Translations under genes and position numbers: made by a program
From: Flavobacteriaceae bacterium
GTDB taxonomy: Bacteria > Bacteroidota > Bacteroidia > Flavobacteriales > Flavobacteriaceae
Reading direction: 5' to 3'
Assembly (NCBI GenBank): GCA_030834365.1
Contig: JAURFJ010000041.1
Span: 1 to 11,068 of the forward strand
DNA length: 11,068 nucleotides
Shown here: positions 7,018 to 11,068 of the stretch, piece after piece
Layout of the letters: the number at the start of each line of letters is the position of its first letter
Numbering within the stretch: position 1 is the first letter of the stretch
Notes under the pieces: generated by a model
What the model was told of the DNA's origin: nothing
What the model saw: the letters and a program-made list of their open reading frames with translations, nothing else
Database searches by the model: none

Positions 7018-7986
7018 TTGAACGAAATTCACAAACGTATTGCTGACGCAAAGGAAGTACTTAACCTTGAGGCTAGTGCATTACAAAACCTTTCGGATAC
7101 CCTAGACGTTTCCTTTTCTGAGGCCGTTAATTATATCGTTCAGTGTAAAGGAAGAGTAGTGTTTACTGGTATGGGAAAAAGCGCCATCATTGCTTCTAAA
7201 ATATCGGCTAGCTTCAACTCTACGGGCACACCCTCGCTCTTCATGCACGCCGCAGACGCTATACACGGCGACTTAGGTATGGTACAAGCCAGTGATGTGG
7301 TGGTGTGCCTATCGAAAAGCGGCAATACAGAAGAGGTTAAGACATTGATACCCCTGATAAAAGAACGTGCTAATGTGCTCATAGGCATTAGTGCAGAAAA
7401 AAATTCATACCTCGGGCAGCATGCAAATGTGCTTTTAGTTACCCCCATGGATCGCGAAGCCTGCCCTCACAACTTAGCCCCTACTACCAGTACCACACTT
7501 CAATTGGCTTTGGGCGACGCGCTTATGGTCGCTGTGCTCAATGAAAAAGACTTTACTGAGGCCGATTTTGCGCGTTACCATCCAGGCGGAAGTCTAGGTA
7601 AACGTTTGTTTTTAAAGGTGTCGGATCTCATGGGTGGATTTTCTAAACCTCAAGTACATCCCGAAACACCGGTGCTCGATGTTATATTAGAGATCTCCAA
7701 TAAAATGTCTGGATGTACAGCGGTAATCGGCGAACATCAGATCAAAGGGATTATTACAGATGGAGATATTAGACGCATGCTTCAGCAAAGCACCGATTTT
7801 TCGGGGCTTAACGCCGCGGATATCATGAGTGCTTCTCCGGTAAGTTTACCCTCAGACACCCTTGCGCTTGATGCCTTGAAGCTCATGAACAAGCGAGAGA
7901 TTACTCAACTTTTAATCACGCATAACGGAGTGTATGCCGGGGTACTTCACATGCATCAACTTATCCAAGAAGGAATTTCAGTATGA
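7018..7986 (+). CDS. kdsD: Arabinose-5-phosphate isomerase (KpsF/GutQ/KdsD family)
   Basis: Converts ribulose 5-phosphate to arabinose 5-phosphate, the first step towards Kdo for the LPS inner core. The 322 residues hold a SIS sugar-isomerase domain (about 35-175) and a CBS pair (about 203-260 and 268-320). Motifs include GMGKS (51-55), SKSGNTEE (99-106), CPHNLAPTTST (149-159) and HPGGSLGKRL (188-197). K54, E106, E147 and H188 align, at a constant offset of five, with the E. coli KdsD residues I recall as conserved (K59, E111, E152, H193). The start is TTG at 7018: there is no in-frame ATG or GTG between it and the upstream stop near 6979, and the resulting N-terminus (MNEIHKRIADAKEVL) is normal for the family. 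The stop overlaps the tatC start by four bases (ATGA). Confidence 0.93.
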   Translation: MNEIHKRIADAKEVLNLEASALQNLSDTLDVSFSEAVNYIVQCKGRVVFTGMGKSAIIASKISASFNSTGTPSLFMHAADAIHGDLGMVQASDVVVCLSKSGNTEEVKTLIPLIKERANVLIGISAEKNSYLGQHANVLLVTPMDREACPHNLAPTTSTTLQLALGDALMVAVLNEKDFTEADFARYHPGGSLGKRLFLKVSDLMGGFSKPQVHPETPVLDVILEISNKMSGCTAVIGEHQIKGIITDGDIRRMLQQSTDFSGLNAADIMSASPVSLPSDTLALDALKLMNKREITQLLITHNGVYAGVLHMHQLIQEGISV

Positions 7987-8792
7987 GCGCAAAAGACGAA
8001 ATGTCATTTTTAGACCATCTTGAAGAGCTGCGATGGCACCTGATTCGATCAATCATAGCGGTGTTGATCATTGCAACAGTGGCCTTTGTGATGAAGGGAT
8101 TCATCTTCGATCGGATCATTTTCGCGCCAAAGAACATGGACTTTCCTACCTACAACATGTTCTGCCAGATTTCTACCTTTTTTGGAATTAGCTCAGACTT
8201 CTGTGCCGAATCGCTTCCGTTCACCATTCAAAACAGAACCATGGCCGGACAGTTTTCGGCGCATATCTGGACCTCCATTTGGGCCGGATTCATACTCGGC
8301 TTTCCCTACCTTCTTTACGAAGTATGGAAGTTTATCAGCCCCGGACTGTACGAAGAGGAACGCAAATACTCTAGAGGATTCATCGGTGCGGCCTCCTTTT
8401 TATTCTTTCTTGGGGTGCTATTTGGGTACTATATAGTGTCTCCCTTATCGATCAACTTTCTGGGAACCTATCAGGTGAGTGCCGAGGTAAGTAATGAGAT
8501 TGACATCGGTTCTTATATAGCTACTGTTCGAGCTTCGGTTATCGCCTGTGGTGTAATGTTTGAATTACCTATTCTTATATACTTCTTGACCAAGATTGGT
8601 CTAGTTACCCCAGAATTTTTAAAGAAATACCGTAAGATAGCCTTGGTGCTTGTACTAGTGCTGTCGGCAGTGATCACTCCGCCTGATGTGGCTAGCCAAG
8701 TCATTGTTGCTATACCGGTAATGATTTTATACCAAGTTAGTATTGGTATATCCAAGTTTGTAATGCGAAAAGAACGAAAAAATGCCACATAA
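7983..8792 (+). CDS. tatC: Sec-independent protein translocase subunit TatC
   Basis: TatC is the twin-arginine signal peptide receptor in the inner membrane. The 269 residues start with the conserved cytoplasmic motif FLDHLEELR (9-17, E15). They continue with six predicted helices at about 21-37, 92-112, 133-152, 185-203, 218-232 and 237-256. FPYLLYEVWKFISPGLYEEER (107-127) is the second family motif, and TPPDVASQ (232-239) matches the third. The first periplasmic loop (about 40-90) is longer than in E. coli and carries two cysteines, C61 and C74. The start codon ATG overlaps the kdsD stop by four bases and the 3' end overlaps the next gene by 11, so translation is likely coupled. No tatA/tatB gene is present in the window. 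Confidence 0.96.
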   Translation: MSAKDEMSFLDHLEELRWHLIRSIIAVLIIATVAFVMKGFIFDRIIFAPKNMDFPTYNMFCQISTFFGISSDFCAESLPFTIQNRTMAGQFSAHIWTSIWAGFILGFPYLLYEVWKFISPGLYEEERKYSRGFIGAASFLFFLGVLFGYYIVSPLSINFLGTYQVSAEVSNEIDIGSYIATVRASVIACGVMFELPILIYFLTKIGLVTPEFLKKYRKIALVLVLVLSAVITPPDVASQVIVAIPVMILYQVSIGISKFVMRKERKNAT

Positions 8793-9132
8793 ACTCGTAG
8801 AAGAATTTAATGCCTATCGTTCAAAGATGAACGAGCGCATTCTAAACGACGATCAGAAAATCATCAAGCGTATCTTTAATCTAGACACCAATGCCTTTGC
8901 CGAAGGAGCCTTAGACGTAAAGACAAAAGAATTGCTTGGACTCGTAGCCTCGGCCGTACTGCGCTGTGACGACTGTGTACGTTACCATTTAGAAGGGGCC
9001 AAAAAGGCGGGATGCACGGCTGAAGAGGTCACCGAAACATTGGGTATCGCTACGCTTATAGGGGGTACTATAGTGATTCCCCACCTGAGAAGAGCTTATG
9101 AATATTGGGATGCCCTAAACGAAGAAGTGTGA
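8782..9132 (+). CDS. Carboxymuconolactone decarboxylase / AhpD-like family protein
   Basis: A 116-residue all-helical protein of the carboxymuconolactone decarboxylase/AhpD family. It holds the redox motif CxxCxxxH as CDDCVRYH (C62, C65, H69), followed by LEGAKKAGCTAEEVTE, the usual helix after the active site. In AhpD this motif gives thiol reductase/peroxidase activity. Members with CxxC are more likely redox proteins than lactone decarboxylases, and the catechol pathway is absent here, so I read it as a cytoplasmic thiol oxidoreductase with unknown partner. There is no signal peptide. Its ATG lies inside the end of tatC (11-base overlap), and its TGA stop overlaps the lptB GTG start by three bases (GTGA, four bases in all), which ties it to the envelope operon. 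Confidence 0.9.
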   Translation: MPHKLVEEFNAYRSKMNERILNDDQKIIKRIFNLDTNAFAEGALDVKTKELLGLVASAVLRCDDCVRYHLEGAKKAGCTAEEVTETLGIATLIGGTIVIPHLRRAYEYWDALNEEV

Positions 9133-9875
9133 AATTACGGGCAGAGAACATAAAGAAAGTCTATCAGCAGCGCACGGTTGTTAAGGGGATCTCCTTGGAG
9201 GTAAATCAGGGGGAAATCATTGGGTTATTAGGGCCAAATGGAGCTGGAAAAACGACCTCGTTTTACATGATTGTAGGGCTCATTCAGGCCAATTCCGGGG
9301 CCATCTATTTAGACGATCTAGACATCACCCATTTTCCCATGTTTAAGCGTGCCCAGCACGGAATCGGCTACCTAGCCCAAGAAGCCTCTGTATTTAGAAA
9401 GCTCAGCGTTGAAGACAATATATTGAGTGTGCTGCAAACCACCGGACTTTCAAAGACCGAACAACTCAAAAAACGCGATGCGCTGATCGAAGAATTCTCC
9501 CTTAATCACATCCGAAAAAACCGGGGTGATTTATTGTCTGGAGGCGAAAGACGAAGAACTGAAATAGCGCGAGCACTAGCTACTGATCCCAAGTTTATCT
9601 TGCTTGATGAGCCCTTTGCCGGAGTAGACCCTGTAGCTGTAGAAGACATACAACGCATTGTGGCCCAGCTGAAAGACAAGAACATAGGTATTCTGATTAC
9701 CGATCACAACGTCCAAGAAACCTTGGCGATAACCGAGCGTTCATACCTGATGTTTGAAGGATCCATTTTAAAAGCCGGTGCTCCTGAAGAGCTAGCTGCA
9801 GATGAGATGGTTAGAAAGGTCTACCTCGGCCAGAACTTTGAACTGCGAAAGAAACGGTTAGCGTTTGATCAATAG
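9129..9875 (+). CDS. lptB: LPS export ABC transporter ATPase LptB
   Basis: The cytoplasmic ATPase of the LptB2FGC complex, which extracts LPS from the inner membrane. The GTG at 9129 gives 248 residues beginning MKLRAENIKKVY, close to E. coli LptB (241). An upstream in-frame TTG at 9105 would add eight unlikely residues from within the preceding gene. Motifs: Walker A GPNGAGKT (35-42), Q-loop YLAQEASVFRKLSVEDNI (Q84), signature LSGGE (136-140), Walker B ILLDE (157-161), D-loop AGVDP and switch H193 (ITDHNV). The AQEASVFRKL and GERRR(T/V)EIARAL patterns separate LptB from LivF-type ATPases. It is the last gene of the kdsD operon, so Kdo precursor synthesis and LPS export sit on one transcript. 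Its last 18 bases overlap the 3' end of pssA. Confidence 0.95.
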   Translation: MKLRAENIKKVYQQRTVVKGISLEVNQGEIIGLLGPNGAGKTTSFYMIVGLIQANSGAIYLDDLDITHFPMFKRAQHGIGYLAQEASVFRKLSVEDNILSVLQTTGLSKTEQLKKRDALIEEFSLNHIRKNRGDLLSGGERRRTEIARALATDPKFILLDEPFAGVDPVAVEDIQRIVAQLKDKNIGILITDHNVQETLAITERSYLMFEGSILKAGAPEELAADEMVRKVYLGQNFELRKKRLAFDQ

Positions 9876-10541
9876 TGAGCTGAGCATATAGCCCGGAAGC
9901 AGTATCAACACAAATTCTTCACCTAAAACGACTAGCCCAACAACCGCGCTAAAAATAACCATGTAGCGCAAGGCGTTTTCTTTTAAGCTGAAGCCTTTAA
10001 ATTTTAATGAAACTGCGCCAACTTTACTTACCATCCACAGGGCAAACACGATGCTGATGACAATCACTGTGCGCTCAAACCAGACCGGGGTAAAGTAAGA
10101 CATATCAGCAAAGATTTCGGTCTGAGTGATCAACGCTACAAAAAGGGCCATGGCCGGAGTTGGAAGTCCTTCAAAATGTGCAACGTTAGAAGCAAAAACC
10201 GAAAAGCGAACTAAACGCAGTAAGGCTCCCACAAAAAGGGCTAAAGCTAGTGCTATAGATAGTGCAGGCGACAGGGTTGAAGACAGCGAAAAATACCACC
10301 ATAAACTCGGCAAAACACCAAAACTTACCAGGTCAGCCATGGAGTCTAAAAAATTTCCAAACTCCGAGTTCACCTTGAGCATTCTGGCAACTAATCCGTC
10401 TAAAAAATCAGCGAGTGCAGCCAGCAGTAATGCATACAGTGCCCAATCGAATCGAGACTGGGTGAGTGCTATGCATCCCAAAAAACCAAAAATGGCATTG
10501 AGAAGCGTAACCGCGTTTGCACTGTTTTCTTTTAGGCGCAT
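9858..10541 (-). CDS. pssA: CDP-diacylglycerol--serine O-phosphatidyltransferase
   Basis: A multi-pass inner-membrane enzyme that joins CDP-diacylglycerol and serine to phosphatidylserine, the precursor of phosphatidylethanolamine. The 227 residues carry the complete CDP-alcohol phosphotransferase motif D-x2-DG-x2-AR-x8-G-x3-D-x3-D: D45, D48, G49, A52, R53, G62, D66, D70. About six hydrophobic helices surround it. The opening NAVTLLNAIFGFLGCIAL matches bacterial class II PssA. Phosphatidylglycerolphosphate synthase shares the motif, but the N-terminus and the SMADLVSFGVLPSL sequence after the motif fit PssA. The start is ATG 10541, 70 bases from the divergent DUF4105 gene. A TAATTTAG (10557-10550) just upstream, one base off the -7 consensus, may be its promoter. 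Its stop lies inside the end of lptB. Confidence 0.92.
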   Translation of the reverse strand: MRLKENSANAVTLLNAIFGFLGCIALTQSRFDWALYALLLAALADFLDGLVARMLKVNSEFGNFLDSMADLVSFGVLPSLWWYFSLSSTLSPALSIALALALFVGALLRLVRFSVFASNVAHFEGLPTPAMALFVALITQTEIFADMSYFTPVWFERTVIVISIVFALWMVSKVGAVSLKFKGFSLKENALRYMVIFSAVVGLVVLGEEFVLILLPGYMLSSLLIKR

Positions 10542-10583
10542 AATGGGCTCTAAATTACACTTTATTCGTCTGTCGCTTCGCCT

Positions 10584-10591
10584 TATCTTTG
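10584..10591 (+). promoter_or_regulatory. -7 promoter box of DUF4105 gene
   Basis: A perfect TAnnTTTG match (TATCTTTG). No clear TTG is at the -33 position; only TTTA (10561-10564) lies at about the right distance. Transcription would begin near 10597, which makes the ATG at 10597 unusable as a start and supports the ATG at 10612. Confidence 0.45.
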
Positions 10592-10611
10592 AACGAATGG
10601 GTCATTTTGCA

Positions 10612-11068
10612 ATGTTTCGATCGCTAATTCTCGGTATACTTCTACTAAGTCCAATGCTCGGTTTGACACAAATAGAACTGAGCAGATCGGCAAAAGTTAG
10701 TGTACTTACGTGTAGCGAGGGGCCAGAGCTTCACGCGGCATTTGGCCATACGGCCCTTCACATATTTGACCCCGGAAACGGAATTGACCAGGTCTATAAT
10801 TTTGGAACCTTTGACTTCGGCGCCCCTAACTTCTACCTCAATTTTATAAAAGGGAAACTCGATTATTTCGTCTCTGTTAGCACCTACAGCGACTTCAGTC
10901 GATACTACAACTATGTTGGTCGGTCTGTAGTACGGCAAGAATTAAATTTAAATCGCGTTCAGCGGCAAAAGGTTTTTGAAGCGCTTGTGAATAATGCCAG
11001 ACCAGAAAATAAATACTATCGTTACGACTTTCTCACTGAAAACTGCGCAACAAAGATCCCTGAAATAT
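10612..11068 (+). CDS. DUF4105 (Lnb N-terminal periplasmic domain) protein, partial
   Basis: The frame is open to the right edge, and 152 residues are visible from the ATG at 10612. An in-frame ATG at 10597 would add MGHFA, but it weakens the signal peptide and sits at the predicted transcription start. The product begins with a signal peptide (MFRSLILGILLLSPMLGLTQ, about 1-19). It continues with the DUF4105 pattern: SVLTCSEGPELHAAFGHTAL (about 30-49), VYNFGTFDF (61-69), NFYLNFIKGKLDY (73-85), a RSVVRQELNL block (104-113), and YRYDFLTENCATKI (136-149). The domain is common in Bacteroidota envelope proteins, often followed by several membrane helices, which would be beyond the edge. Its biochemical function is not known to me. 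The invariant-looking H46 (GHTAL) and C145 (NCAT) suggest a hydrolase of the permuted papain type, which is inference. It diverges from pssA. Confidence 0.85.
   Translation, partial: MFRSLILGILLLSPMLGLTQIELSRSAKVSVLTCSEGPELHAAFGHTALHIFDPGNGIDQVYNFGTFDFGAPNFYLNFIKGKLDYFVSVSTYSDFSRYYNYVGRSVVRQELNLNRVQRQKVFEALVNNARPENKYYRYDFLTENCATKIPEI

Noticed and set aside
9105..9128. Earlier TTG start for lptB, adding eight residues
   Set aside because: The added residues are out-of-frame coding sequence of the AhpD-like gene, and the GTG at 9129 gives the normal LptB N-terminus with a standard four-base GTGA overlap.
10645..10938. Open frame of 97 codons on the minus strand at the right end
   Set aside because: It is antisense to the DUF4105 gene, whose signal peptide and conserved motifs are clear on the plus strand.
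1..11068. Mobile element, defence island, CRISPR array or biosynthetic cluster
   Set aside because: Every gene of known family is a housekeeping or envelope function, no transposase or integrase is present, and I saw no direct repeats or array-like spacing on either strand.

Overview
This window looks like core chromosome from a member of the Bacteroidota, most likely Flavobacteriales. That placement rests on three things: the gene families (Bacteroidota-type RecQ with a C-terminal helix-turn-helix, a DUF4105 protein, a ZapA / 6S-like RNA / RNase Y cluster), the several TAnnTTTG promoter boxes that match the sigma-A consensus known for this phylum, and the lack of clear Shine-Dalgarno sites. 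I cannot name a genus. There are no insertion sequences, integrases, CRISPR arrays, tRNAs or rRNAs, and I see no sign of horizontal transfer.

Layout. (1) 1-1110, minus strand: an operon running right to left with a 98-aa coiled-coil gene, zapA, a 6S-like RNA (about 297-456) and the N-terminal part of rny (RNase Y, cut by the left edge). A good TTG/TATCTTTG promoter lies at 1079-1110. (2) 1111-3529, plus strand: a secreted M23 (LytM) metallopeptidase with all zinc ligands, then a secreted 214-aa protein that I can only compare to CsgG/TolB-N-like proteins. (3) 3526-6927, minus strand: a group I NifS/IscS-like cysteine desulfurase and a full-length RecQ helicase. (4) 7018-9875, plus strand: a tightly packed operon kdsD - tatC - AhpD-like (carboxymuconolactone decarboxylase family) - lptB, in which each neighbouring pair overlaps by 4, 11 and 4 bases. 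(5) 9858-10541, minus strand: pssA, whose 3' end overlaps that of lptB by 18 bases. (6) 10612 to the right edge, plus strand: the N-terminal part of a secreted DUF4105 (Lnb N-terminal periplasmic domain) protein.

How the genes fit together: most of the window serves the cell envelope and division. ZapA and its coiled-coil neighbour act at the Z-ring. M23 trims peptidoglycan. KdsD makes the Kdo precursor and LptB powers LPS export. TatC exports folded proteins, and PssA starts phosphatidylethanolamine synthesis. RNase Y and the 6S-like RNA are global RNA regulators. RecQ and the cysteine desulfurase are housekeeping genes.

I did not find an obviously new system. The most useful leads are the 6S-like RNA inserted between zapA and rny, the coiled-coil gene that may be a ZapB analogue, a RecQ whose zinc-binding cysteines are all absent, a TatC with a cysteine pair in its first periplasmic loop encoded next to a CxxC thiol protein, and promoters placed so close to start codons that leaders must be very short.
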